A program made the position numbers and the translations under genes. This document shows, piece by piece, positions 7,242 through 14,446 of a stretch of DNA of 28,402 bases; the stretch's first letter is position 1, and each line of letters starts with the position of its first letter. The notes below the pieces were generated by a model, which was not told where the DNA came from, made no database searches, and saw only the letters and a list, made by a program, of their open reading frames with translations. This DNA comes from an uncultured Roseiflexaceae bacterium (lineage in GTDB: Bacteria > Chloroflexota > Chloroflexia > Chloroflexales > Roseiflexaceae), in the NCBI GenBank assembly GCA_937974195.1, contig CALJIC010000015.1, positions 1-28,402 of the forward strand, read 5' to 3'.

Positions 7242-7730
7242 CTACTCGGCGGGTGAGTCGTGTGCCGGCGCGTGCCCCGCCGCCGATCGCGCGCGGCCCA
7301 TCAGCGCGATGCCGACGACGAGAAGCGCAAGGCCGAAGAGATTCCAGGCGATGTCGTAGGGCAGCAGGTCGACGTCGTAGCGGATCTGGTGAACCCGCAG
7401 CAGCTTGTGGTCGACGATCCCGTCGAAGATCTGGAAGCCGCCGGCGCCGAGGAAGAAGCCGGCCCAGGCCCACTGCCGCGCCAGGACGTGCCGCCGCAGC
7501 ATGTCGGCCGCGAGGAAGGAGCCGGCCACGATGGCGATCAGCTCGGCGGCGTGGAGCAGCCCGTCGGACAGGAGGCCGATCGCCGGGGTGGCGTTGTCGT
7601 AGAAGTGGTGCCAGCCCAGCACCTGGTGGAAGATGATCTCGTCGACAGCAGCCATCAGCCCGATGCCGATCAGAGCCGCCGCCCACATCGACCGGGTTGT
7701 CTCGGGCACAGCCCGATCGGCACGCTGCAT
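7242..7730 (-). CDS. DUF2243 family membrane protein
   Basis: The 162-aa protein has four hydrophobic segments and the DUF2243 (PF10002) signature DEIIFHQVLGWHHFYD near residues 30-45. GGFQIFDGIVDHKLLRVHQIR follows, with histidines and aspartates that could bind metal or heme. The biochemical role is not established. Its position just upstream of ctaG, on the same strand, suggests a part in respiratory oxidase biogenesis or copper handling. GGAG nine bases upstream supports the ATG. A plausible extended -10 (TGCTAGTAA) lies at 7776-7784. Confidence 0.85.
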   Translation of the reverse strand: MQRADRAVPETTRSMWAAALIGIGLMAAVDEIIFHQVLGWHHFYDNATPAIGLLSDGLLHAAELIAIVAGSFLAADMLRRHVLARQWAWAGFFLGAGGFQIFDGIVDHKLLRVHQIRYDVDLLPYDIAWNLFGLALLVVGIALMGRARSAAGHAPAHDSPAE

Positions 7731-7775
7731 CGCTCGCTTCTCCAGTGGCTCGCTCCTGCGGACGCTCGGAACGCT

Positions 7776-7784
7776 TTACTAGCA
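7776..7784 (-). promoter_or_regulatory. Candidate extended -10 for the DUF2243-ctaG pair
   Basis: TGCTAGTAA on the minus strand, 46 bp before the DUF2243 start codon, fits the recurrent extended -10 pattern with one change in the hexamer. It lies between the histidine kinase stop and the DUF2243 start, so the pair could be transcribed independently of the kinase. Confidence 0.4.
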
Positions 7785-7835
7785 AGAAGCACACCTGGAG
7801 AAGCGGCGCCAGACCGGCGCCGGGCGTTCTGTCGC

Positions 7836-9815
7836 TCAGCGCGGGCCCTGCGCCTCAGGCAGCGCGCCCTCTGCCGCGGCCTTCGGCTCCTCGCCGATGA
7901 TCGGCAGCTGGATGGTCATCGTCGTGCCCCGGCCGACCCGGCTGTCGACCAGGATCTCGCCGCCGTGCTCCTTGATGATCCCGTACGAGATCGAGAGCCC
8001 GAGGCCGGTGCCGGTCTGCCCGCCGGCGCCCTTGGTCGTGACGAACGGCTCGAAGATCCGGTCGCGGATCGACTCCGGGATGCCGCCGCCGGTGTCCGTC
8101 ACACTCAGCTCGATCGCCCCGTGCCGCTCGCGCAGGCTCACCGACAGCTCCCCGCCGTCCGGGAGCATCGCGTCGCGGGCGTTGGTGATCAGGTTCAGCA
8201 CCACCTGCGCGATCTGCCCGAGGTCGCAGATGGTGTGCGGCACCGGCTCGATCTGGCGGTTGACGGCGATGTTGGCCTTGCGCAGGTCGAGCTCCACCAG
8301 CGTCAGCGTCTCCTCCACCGCGTCGGCGATGTTCGCCAGCTCGCGGCGGTGCTCCTGGCGGCGCGCGAACGTGAGCAGGCCGCGGGTGATGCTGCGCCCG
8401 CGCAGGCAGGCCTGGATCACCACATCCAGCGCCCGGTTCTTCTCCTCGAGGTCGGGCTCGTCGCGGCCGAGCTGCGCGTGGCCGAGCATGCTGCCGAGCA
8501 GGTTGTTGAACTCGTGCGCGATCCCAGCGGCGAAGGTGCCGACGGCGGCGAGCTTGGAGGACTGGATCAGCTCGACCTGCTTGTGGGCCAGCTCGTCGAA
8601 CAGCCGGGCGTTCTCGAGCGTGACGGCGGCCTGGCGGGCGAAGGACGCCAGCACGCGCTGCTCGTCGCCGTCCAGCCCGCGGACCCGATCGAACGCCAGG
8701 CAGATCACGCCCAGCGCGCGCTGGTCGGTGGCGAGCGGGATGCTCAGCACGGCCGACCAGCCCTGCGACTCGGATCGCGCGGACTCCGGGGCCAGCTCGT
8801 GGCGCCGCTCGTCGGCGTTCAGCACGACGCGCCCGCGGGACAGCAGCGCGCCGTACGCCTCGGCGTCGACGGCGGACTCCTGCTCGTCGGTCGGGATGTT
8901 GTGGCTGGCCTTGAGGCGCGGCGTGTTCGTCTCGTCCAGCAGCACCACCCAGCCGGCCGAGGCGCCGAGCAGCGCCGCGAGCCGCTCGCACAGGATGCCG
9001 AGCATCTGCTGGACATCGCGGGTGGCGACCATGGTGATCGCCAGGCTCTGGAGCCGCTCGAGACGCTCGTTGCTGAGCCGCTGCCGGGCCTCGAGGTCGG
9101 CCAGGCTGCGCGAGGCCCGCCGCAGCATGACCTGGCCGCGCAGCAGGTAGTGCGCCCCGACGAGCACGCCCAGCCCGAGCGGCAGCGTCCACGGGCTGCT
9201 GTGCCACAGCACGGCGAGCGTCCCGCCCAGCGTCACCAGCGCCGCGCCGTACCAGCGCAGCGCCTGCAGCCGCGCGCGCCAGCGTCGGAGCGACAGCCTA
9301 GGGCCGGTGCTGGCCGCGACCTCCAGCGCGTACAGCAGCACCCCCAGGAGCAGCAACCCTGCGACCGACAGCGGCGTCGTATAGGGAGGCTCGCCCGGCG
9401 CATGTGTGAGGCGGTCGATCGGCGCGGCCAGCAGCACCAGGAGCGCTCGCGCCGCGGCGGCCCGCAGGGCAGGCGGAAGCGGCCGGCGCAGCGCCGGCAG
9501 GAGGCTGCCGACCAGCGCGGCCACCAGCGCCGCCGGCCAGCCGAACACCGCCAGGCCGCCGAGCAGCAGCGCCGGCGCCGCCGTGAGCAGGCTGCCGTCC
9601 TCCAGCTCCACCGCCAGCAGGTCGCCGAGCGCAACCAGCCCGGCGAGGGCGATGCCCGCGGCGAGCGGTGTGAGAGCGAGCGCCGGCGGGCTGACCAGCA
9701 GCGCCAAGCCCAGCCCGACCGCCAGCGCGATGCCCCAGATGATGGCGGTGGTGCGAGGGGACATGCGCGGCGCGCTCTCCGTCGTCTTCGGCTTGGCCGT
9801 CTGCGCGAGCAGCAT
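7836..9815 (-). CDS. Membrane-bound GAF-domain sensor histidine kinase
   Basis: The 659-aa protein has an N-terminal membrane region with about six to eight hydrophobic helices (24-220). A coiled linker follows (232-262), then a GAF domain (about 265-405) and a HisKA dimerisation domain with H-box GIAHEFNNLL, His434. The HATPase domain carries the N-box NLITNARDAM (541-550), G1 DTGGGI (574-579), F-box and G2 GTGLGLS (602-608). All catalytic motifs are intact, so it should autophosphorylate. The H-box HEFNNLL is that of NtrB-like kinases. No response regulator is adjacent; its partner must be elsewhere. The signal sensed by the membrane part is unknown. The start is supported by GAGGTG and a nearby extended -10 box. 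Confidence 0.93.
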   Translation of the reverse strand: MLLAQTAKPKTTESAPRMSPRTTAIIWGIALAVGLGLALLVSPPALALTPLAAGIALAGLVALGDLLAVELEDGSLLTAAPALLLGGLAVFGWPAALVAALVGSLLPALRRPLPPALRAAAARALLVLLAAPIDRLTHAPGEPPYTTPLSVAGLLLLGVLLYALEVAASTGPRLSLRRWRARLQALRWYGAALVTLGGTLAVLWHSSPWTLPLGLGVLVGAHYLLRGQVMLRRASRSLADLEARQRLSNERLERLQSLAITMVATRDVQQMLGILCERLAALLGASAGWVVLLDETNTPRLKASHNIPTDEQESAVDAEAYGALLSRGRVVLNADERRHELAPESARSESQGWSAVLSIPLATDQRALGVICLAFDRVRGLDGDEQRVLASFARQAAVTLENARLFDELAHKQVELIQSSKLAAVGTFAAGIAHEFNNLLGSMLGHAQLGRDEPDLEEKNRALDVVIQACLRGRSITRGLLTFARRQEHRRELANIADAVEETLTLVELDLRKANIAVNRQIEPVPHTICDLGQIAQVVLNLITNARDAMLPDGGELSVSLRERHGAIELSVTDTGGGIPESIRDRIFEPFVTTKGAGGQTGTGLGLSISYGIIKEHGGEILVDSRVGRGTTMTIQLPIIGEEPKAAAEGALPEAQGPR

Positions 9816-9839
9816 CTACACCTCGTCGATGATCCGCGA

Positions 9840-9848
9840 GTTATAGCA
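9840..9848 (-). promoter_or_regulatory. Extended -10 promoter of the histidine kinase
   Basis: TGCTATAAC on the minus strand, 24 bp before the kinase start codon, differs from the recurrent nonamer only in the last base. It sits back to back with the plus-strand promoter at 9947-9955. Confidence 0.5.
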
Positions 9849-9946
9849 CGGGATGTGCGCGGAAAACGTGACTCGTTGATCACAACGCCAGTGACAGGGC
9901 CGGAGTTACGGGCGCCCCTCGTAGCGATGCGCCAGATGGGCGGGCG

Positions 9947-9955
9947 TGGTATGAT
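9947..9955 (+). promoter_or_regulatory. Extended -10 promoter of the PH-domain protein
   Basis: TGGTATGAT, an extended -10 with one mismatch in the hexamer, lies 30 bp before the ATG at 9986. Predicted transcription would start near 9962, leaving almost no leader before the alternative GTG at 9968. Confidence 0.5.
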
Positions 9956-9985
9956 AGCGCCGTCAGTGTGTCAGAAGTGGCGGAT

Positions 9986-10600
9986 ATGAAGGCAACCAAA
10001 CCGGCGGCGCAGCAGTTCGACGTTGCGCCCCTCGACAGCTACGCGGAGCGGATCACCAGCGGCATCTCGATGCTCGGCGGCGTGCTCATGCTGCCGTCGC
10101 TGTTCCTCTACCTGAGCGGCTTCCTCTTCGTGGGGGTCGCCTCCACCGGCGCCCTGATCACCGCCGCAACCGCGGTGGCGCTGGCGGCGTGGCTGGTGCT
10201 GAACTACGCCGTCCAGCCGACGCGCTACATCATCGATGGCGACCACCTGGTGATCCGGCGGCGCTGGGTGCGCCCGCTGCGCATCCCGCTCAAGGAGGTG
10301 ACCGGGGTCTCGCCCGCCGGCGCCATGGCCGACATGCCGCGCTTCGGGCTGCGGCGCTCGTTCAACGCCGGCGTGTTCGGCTACCAGGGGCCGTTCCGGC
10401 TCGCGCCGTACGGCTCGGTGTTCTTCGCCGCCACTAACCGCGAGAGCCTGGTGGCGGTGGCGCGCGTCGCCGACCCGCCGCTGCTCCTCAGCCCGTCCCG
10501 CCCGCGCGAGTTCGTCGAGGCCCTGCGCGAGGCGCGCATGCACCAGCCGGCCACAGACACGCCCGAGAAGGTCGACCGGCCTGATCAGGTGACTCGTTGA
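9986..10600 (+). CDS. Membrane protein with bacterial PH domain (bPH)
   Basis: The 204-aa protein has two hydrophobic helices near residues 30-75. A bacterial pleckstrin-homology-like domain follows, with YIIDGDHLVIRRRWVRPLRI at its start and the closing strand/helix YGSVFFAATNRESLVAVA and PREFVEAL. This layout matches PF10882-type proteins of unknown role, probably membrane-associated with the PH fold in the cytoplasm. ATG at 9986 is preferred because the promoter at 9947-9955 leaves little room for the in-frame GTG at 9968, though that start would add only six residues. The final residues (DQVTR) and the stop codon are encoded by the start of a family A repeat. Confidence 0.75.
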   Translation: MKATKPAAQQFDVAPLDSYAERITSGISMLGGVLMLPSLFLYLSGFLFVGVASTGALITAATAVALAAWLVLNYAVQPTRYIIDGDHLVIRRRWVRPLRIPLKEVTGVSPAGAMADMPRFGLRRSFNAGVFGYQGPFRLAPYGSVFFAATNRESLVAVARVADPPLLLSPSRPREFVEALREARMHQPATDTPEKVDRPDQVTR

Positions 10601-10840
10601 CAGGGTGGCGAGGTGACCGGGTCGCTCGTTGATAGGGTGACTCGTTGATGGGGTGACGGGTGACCGGGTCGCTCGTTGACAGGGTGGCCTGGTGACGAGG
10701 TGGCAGATGGTTCGCTGATGGGAGTGGCGGGGTGACGGGGTGACGGGGTGACCCTTTGACGCCGGAAACCCGTGCGACACCACGAAACGCCTTGCCACCC
10801 TGTCACCCTGTCACCTTGTCACCCTGTCACCTTGTCACCC
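10586..10840. repeat. Family A element, copy 2
   Basis: Diverged GGTGAC/GTTGAC octamers fill 10586-10752. A core (10753-10792) holds GACGCCGGAAAC and CACCACGAAACG, and the right arm (10793-10840) has six clean inverted units alternating GTCACCCT and GTCACCTT. The left arm is degenerate and the right arm is near-perfect. It separates the PH-domain gene, whose stop it supplies, from the unrecognised gene at 10854. Confidence 0.85.
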
Positions 10841-10853
10841 CGAGAGGCTGCCG

Positions 10854-11408
10854 ATGCGCTTTGCTGCGCTTGAACAAGTTGCGATCCCGTGTGTTCTCGC
10901 CGAGATCGTGCCGGGGAAGCTCCACCCGGACGGCCGGCGCTACCTGCCGCTGATCGTCCTGCAGCTGCCTGAGCCGCCCGCTAGCGACGCGCCGCACGTC
11001 AGGCGGCTCGGCGTGGTCGACCGGCACCACGTCGTCGATCCGGCGCTGGTCGGGCGCTCCGGCACGGCGCGGCTGGTCTTTCTTCTAAGCCTGCTGCGCC
11101 TGCAGCCGCCGCCCTACCGGCAGGGCATCTTCGACGAGCAGGAGCCGGCTGCAGGGCGGGCGAGCACCGCCGTGACGGCGTGCGGGGTGGCGACACACGT
11201 GCCGGCCTGGGAGGCGCAGCGTGCGCACCTGCCGTACGAGGCGCTCTACACCGAGCTTGTGCTGGACGTCGGGTGCGGGACGATCGGGGTGCGCACCAGC
11301 ACGACCGCCGAGAGCCTCGCGGAGGCGATCGGCAAGCCGCAGATCGAGCCCGGCGACTGGCTGTGCGTCCGGCGCTCGCGCATCGATATTCTGGCCTTCG
11401 AGGTGTAG
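10854..11408 (+). CDS. Hypothetical protein, unrecognised
   Basis: This is a 184-aa soluble protein with no signal peptide or membrane helix, and I do not recognise the family. The N-terminal half has alternating hydrophobic stretches (ALEQVAIPCVLAEIV, YLPLIVLQLPEP). The middle contains RLVFLLSLLRLQPPPY, and the C-terminal half has LVLDVGCGTIGVRTS and ends GDWLCVRRSRIDILAFEV, which suggests a beta-rich end. It starts 13 bp after a family A repeat with GAGAGG seven bases upstream of the ATG. No promoter of the recurrent type is visible, so it may depend on read-through from the PH-domain gene. Codon usage looks like that of its neighbours, which favours a real gene. Confidence 0.6.
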   Translation: MRFAALEQVAIPCVLAEIVPGKLHPDGRRYLPLIVLQLPEPPASDAPHVRRLGVVDRHHVVDPALVGRSGTARLVFLLSLLRLQPPPYRQGIFDEQEPAAGRASTAVTACGVATHVPAWEAQRAHLPYEALYTELVLDVGCGTIGVRTSTTAESLAEAIGKPQIEPGDWLCVRRSRIDILAFEV

Positions 11409-11544
11409 CTCAGGCACGGAACGTGCATACATCTGCCGCGGACAGGGCTTGCGCGGCCGCCCGCCCTCCTTCCAAAGATGGAGTGGGCTGTAGGTCGCAA
11501 GGGCAGTTTTTCCGCTGGGCGGAGCCAACGCGCCAGCCGCAGCA

Positions 11545-11572
11545 TTGACAAGGCGGGCGCTTGTGATAGAAT
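11545..11572 (+). promoter_or_regulatory. Consensus-like promoter of the auracyanin gene
   Basis: A perfect -35 TTGACA (11545-11550) and TAGAAT (11567-11572) are 16 bp apart. It is one of the two best -35/-10 pairs in the window and predicts high expression, in keeping with an abundant electron carrier. It leaves a leader of about 40 nt. The preceding stretch 11409-11544 contains only short imperfect stems. Confidence 0.75.
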
Positions 11573-11619
11573 ACACGTGCCATGCGATGGCAAAAGATAG
11601 TACAAAGGAGTCCCTTGAC

Positions 11620-12090
11620 ATGAAGTCGACGGTTCGGCTTTGGCTGGCGGGCGTAGCGGTTGCCGCGGCTCTGGTACTTGCGGCCTGTGGCGGCGGTGGC
11701 GGCGGTGGCGGCGGTGCCAGCGGCAATGCGCTCAACGTTGGCTCGGACGGTGAGAACTTGGCGTTCGCGCCAGCGACGCTGACGGTCCAGTCTGGTCAGG
11801 AGATCTCGGTTACCTTCAAGAACAACTCGGCCGCGCAGCAGCACAACTGGGTGCTCGTGAACGGCGGCGACGATGTGGCGGCGCGGGTTGATGAGGCGGC
11901 GGTCAATGCCGGCCCGCCGGACTACCTGCCCTCGGGCGACAGCAACATCATCGCGGCGACGAAGATGCTGCAGCCCGGCGAGAGCGAGACTGTGACCTTC
12001 ACCGCGCCGGCGCCCGGCACCTACCTGTTCATCTGCACCTACCCGGCCCACTACGCCGCTGGCATGAAGGGCACCCTGACGGTGCAGTAG
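11620..12090 (+). CDS. Auracyanin-type blue copper lipoprotein
   Basis: The 156-aa protein has a lipoprotein signal with lipobox VLAAC (Cys23), a nine-glycine linker (24-32) and a cupredoxin domain (about 37-156). Type 1 copper ligands are visible as His75 in QQHNWVLV and Cys139, His144 and Met149 in CTYPAHYAAGM. This is the same C-x4-H-x4-M spacing as auracyanins, which also share HNWVLVNGGDDVAARV-like sequence. In phototrophic Chloroflexales, auracyanin shuttles electrons between alternative complex III and the reaction centre or oxidase, on the periplasmic side. The real start is the ATG 9 bp after AAAGGAG; the frame is open upstream to a TTG but lacks signals. It has its own strong promoter, and a strong hairpin follows 46 bp after the stop. 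Confidence 0.92.
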   Translation: MKSTVRLWLAGVAVAAALVLAACGGGGGGGGGASGNALNVGSDGENLAFAPATLTVQSGQEISVTFKNNSAAQQHNWVLVNGGDDVAARVDEAAVNAGPPDYLPSGDSNIIAATKMLQPGESETVTFTAPAPGTYLFICTYPAHYAAGMKGTLTVQ

Positions 12091-12136
12091 TGCAGGGCAC
12101 GCCCCTGTGACGCCGACGGTACTCTGACGGAGTTGT

Positions 12137-12177
12137 GGCGTCGTGATGTGCTCGCCTGGCGAGCGCGTCACGACGCC
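12137..12177 (+). terminator. 19-bp hairpin between auracyanin and alaX
   Basis: Positions 12137-12155 and 12159-12177 form a 19-bp stem (two G-U pairs, no mismatch) with a CTG loop, followed by TTATCGTATCT. It probably terminates or protects the auracyanin transcript. The tail is only moderately T-rich, so intrinsic termination is plausible but not certain. It ends 12 bp before the next start codon. Confidence 0.65.
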
Positions 12178-12189
12178 TTATCGTATCTC

Positions 12190-13389
12190 ATGCACACAGA
12201 GCGCCTCTATTTTGCGGACCCCTACCTGCGCCACTTCAGCGCCAACGTCATCGCCCGCGAGGAGCGCGGCGGCCGGCCGGCGGTCGCGCTCGATCGGAGC
12301 GCCTTCTACCCCGAGGGCGGCGGGCAGCCGGCCGACAGCGGCACGCTCGGCGGCGTCGCCGTCCTCGACGTGCAGTCCGAGGGCGAGCTTGTGTGGCACG
12401 TGCTGGCGGAGCCGCTGAGCGCGAGCGCCGTCGAGGGCGAGATCGACTGGGCGCGGCGCTTCGACCACATGCAGCAGCACCTCGGGCAGCACATGCTCTC
12501 GGCGGCGTTCGAGGAGCTGTTCGGCCTGCGCACCGTCTCGTTCCACCTGGGCGCCACAGCCGCGACGATCGACCTCGCCATAACGGCGCTGGAGCCGAGC
12601 CAGGCGACGGCCGCCGAGGAGCTGGTCAACACTGTGATCTGGGAGGACCGGCCGGTTCATGCGCGCTTCGTGACCCCCGAGGAGCTGGCGCGGCTGCCGC
12701 TGCGCAAGCCGCCGCAGGTCGAAGGGCCGGTGCGGGTGGTCTCGGTGCCCGACTTCGACCACTCGGCGTGCGGCGGGACGCACCCCCGCTCGACCGGCGG
12801 TGTCGGCGTGCTGCACGTGCGGCGCTGGGAGCGGCGCGGCGACACGGTGCGGCTGGAGTTTCTGTGCGGCGGGCGGGCGCTGCGCGATCTGCGCCGGAAG
12901 AACGCCATCCTGGGGCGCGTCGCTTCCGCGCTGAGCGTGGGCGTGGACGAGGTCGAGGCGGCGGTGGCGCGGCTTCGCGATGCGGAGGAGCGCTCGCGCA
13001 AGGCGCTGGAGCTGGCCGGCGAGCGCCTCACGCGCTACGAGGCGGCCGAGCTTGCCGCGCAGGCCCAGGTCGTCGGCGGGCTGCGCGTGGTGAGCCGGGT
13101 GTTCGAGGGGCGCGCGCTCGAGGAGGTGCGCAGCCTGGCGCAGCAGATCGGCGGCGCGGGGTGCGTGGCGCTGCTCGGGCTGCGGGGCGCGAAGGCCCAG
13201 GTGGTCTTCGCGCGGGGCGACGGGCTGCCGCTGGACTGCGGGGCGCTGCTGCGCGCGGCGCTCGCGCCGCTCGGCGGGCGCGGGGGAGGCCAGCCGGGCC
13301 TGGCGCAGGGCGGCCTACCCGACGGCGCGCAGCTCGAGGCGGCCCTTGCGGCTGCGGTGGCACACCTGGCCAGCGCCACCGAGCTGTGA
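12190..13389 (+). CDS. AlaX-type alanyl-tRNA editing protein with DHHA1 domain
   Basis: This is a stand-alone homologue of the editing and C-terminal parts of alanyl-tRNA synthetase (399 aa, long AlaX class). It removes Ser or Gly mischarged onto tRNA(Ala). The N-terminal beta-barrel carries FYPEGGGQPADSG (39-51). The zinc-binding editing site has HxxxH (His97, His101) and CxxxH (Cys194, His198 in SACGGTH). A coiled segment (about 235-290) leads to a DHHA1 domain with the glycine-rich GGGQPGLAQGG near the C-terminus. The ATG at 12190 is chosen because an upstream TTG would put a 19-bp hairpin inside the coding region. No Shine-Dalgarno is visible, so how it is translated is unclear. Confidence 0.88.
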   Translation: MHTERLYFADPYLRHFSANVIAREERGGRPAVALDRSAFYPEGGGQPADSGTLGGVAVLDVQSEGELVWHVLAEPLSASAVEGEIDWARRFDHMQQHLGQHMLSAAFEELFGLRTVSFHLGATAATIDLAITALEPSQATAAEELVNTVIWEDRPVHARFVTPEELARLPLRKPPQVEGPVRVVSVPDFDHSACGGTHPRSTGGVGVLHVRRWERRGDTVRLEFLCGGRALRDLRRKNAILGRVASALSVGVDEVEAAVARLRDAEERSRKALELAGERLTRYEAAELAAQAQVVGGLRVVSRVFEGRALEEVRSLAQQIGGAGCVALLGLRGAKAQVVFARGDGLPLDCGALLRAALAPLGGRGGGQPGLAQGGLPDGAQLEAALAAAVAHLASATEL

Positions 13390-13400
13390 TCCCTTCAGCA

Positions 13401-13429
13401 TTGTCGCGCCCCGGCGCGCGTGCTATAAT
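13401..13429 (+). promoter_or_regulatory. Promoter of the nucleotide-sugar operon
   Basis: TTGTCG (13401-13406) and TATAAT (13424-13429) are separated by 17 bp, and the -10 is extended by TGC. The leader to the epimerase start would be about 70 nt (13436-13505). It begins 11 bp after the alaX stop, so the operon is independent. Confidence 0.75.
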
Positions 13430-13505
13430 CGCTCGGTATTTGGAGTGTGATCGGGCTTCTGCCGCTCTGTGATGCGGTACAGCCCTTCTAGATAGGGAGC
13501 AACGA

Positions 13506-14438
13506 ATGGATCGCTATCTGGTCACCGGCGGCGCAGGGTTCATCGGCTCGCACCTGGTTGATGCGCTCGTGCGGCGCGGCGACAGCGTGCGGGTGTTCGA
13601 CAACTTCTCCAGCGGCGTGGCGCAGAACCTGGCGGCCGTGCGCGACCAGATCGAGGTCATCGAGGGCGACCTGCGCGACCGCGAGGCGGTGCGGCGCGCG
13701 GTAGAGGGCGTGGACGTGATCCTCCACCAGGGCGCCCTGCCGTCGGTCCAGCGCTCGATCGAAGACCCGCTCGCCACGCACGCCGTGAACGTGGACGGCA
13801 CCCTGTATCTGCTCATGGCCGCGCACGAGGCCGGCGTCCGGCGGGTGGTGCTCGCCTCGTCCTCGTCGGTCTACGGGGACAGCCCGACGCTGCCCAAGCA
13901 CGAAGGCATGCCGCCCGACCCGCGCTCGCCCTACGCCGTCTCCAAGCTCGCGGCCGAGAGCTACGCGCTGGCCTGGACGGCGTCGTTCGGGCTCCCGACG
14001 ATCGCGCTGCGCTACTTCAACGTCTACGGGCCACGGCAGAGCGCCAACTCGGACTACGCGGCGGTGATCCCGAGATTCGTGACGCGCATGCTGCGCGGCC
14101 AGCCGCCGATCATCTACGGCGACGGCCTGCAGTCGCGCGACTTCACCTACGTGGAGGATGTCGTCGCCGCCAATCTGCTGGCGGCCGCGGCGCCCGCCGA
14201 GGTGAACGGCGCCTTCAACGTCGCCGCCGGCGGCCGCTACACGCTGCTCGATCTGGTCGCCGCGCTGAACCGCATCCTGGGCACCGACCTGGCCCCGGAG
14301 CACGCGCCCGCGCGGGCCGGCGAAGTCCGCCACTCGCAGGCCGACATCAGCCGCGCCGGCGAGGTGCTCGGCTTCGAGCCCGCCACGCCGTTCGACGAAG
14401 GGCTCGCGCGGACGGTGGCGTTCTTCCGCGCCCAGTGA
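13506..14438 (+). CDS. NAD-dependent nucleotide-sugar 4-epimerase (SDR)
   Basis: The 310-aa extended short-chain dehydrogenase has the NAD-binding motif TGGAGFIGSH (7-16), the active-site Ser cluster ASSSSVYG (117-124) and the YxxxK pair Tyr143/Lys147 in SPYAVSKLAAE. HQGALPSVQRSIEDP and ALRYFNVYGPRQ are typical of UDP-GlcNAc/UDP-GalNAc or UDP-glucuronate 4-epimerases such as WbpP and TviC. Coupling to the following dehydrogenase (start eight bases after this stop) makes UDP-HexNAc(A) the likely substrate class for cell-surface polysaccharide. GGGAG seven bases upstream supports the start. Exact substrate is not resolvable by eye. Confidence 0.88.
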   Translation: MDRYLVTGGAGFIGSHLVDALVRRGDSVRVFDNFSSGVAQNLAAVRDQIEVIEGDLRDREAVRRAVEGVDVILHQGALPSVQRSIEDPLATHAVNVDGTLYLLMAAHEAGVRRVVLASSSSVYGDSPTLPKHEGMPPDPRSPYAVSKLAAESYALAWTASFGLPTIALRYFNVYGPRQSANSDYAAVIPRFVTRMLRGQPPIIYGDGLQSRDFTYVEDVVAANLLAAAAPAEVNGAFNVAAGGRYTLLDLVAALNRILGTDLAPEHAPARAGEVRHSQADISRAGEVLGFEPATPFDEGLARTVAFFRAQ

Positions 14439-14446
14439 GGAGACAG

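Noticed and set aside
7260..9989. A 909-codon open frame on the plus strand opposite the histidine kinase
   Set aside because: It is antisense to an intact kinase with all catalytic motifs, and its translation is Arg/Gln/Ala-rich with no domain. Long shadow frames are expected in DNA of this GC content. The same applies to the plus-strand frames at 16469-18109 and 20956-22956 and the minus-strand frame 323-1954.
10590..10850. CRISPR-like appearance of regularly spaced repeats
   Set aside because: The unit is 8 bp with no spacers of 25-40 bp, the arms are in inverted orientation, and no cas genes are present.
11480..11545. A rho-independent terminator with the T5 run near 11506-11515
   Set aside because: The T-run exists, but I could not find a convincing GC stem directly before it.
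12133..12189. An upstream TTG start for the AlaX protein, adding 19 residues
   Set aside because: It would place the 19-bp perfect hairpin inside the coding region, and the extra residues do not resemble the start of AlaX proteins.
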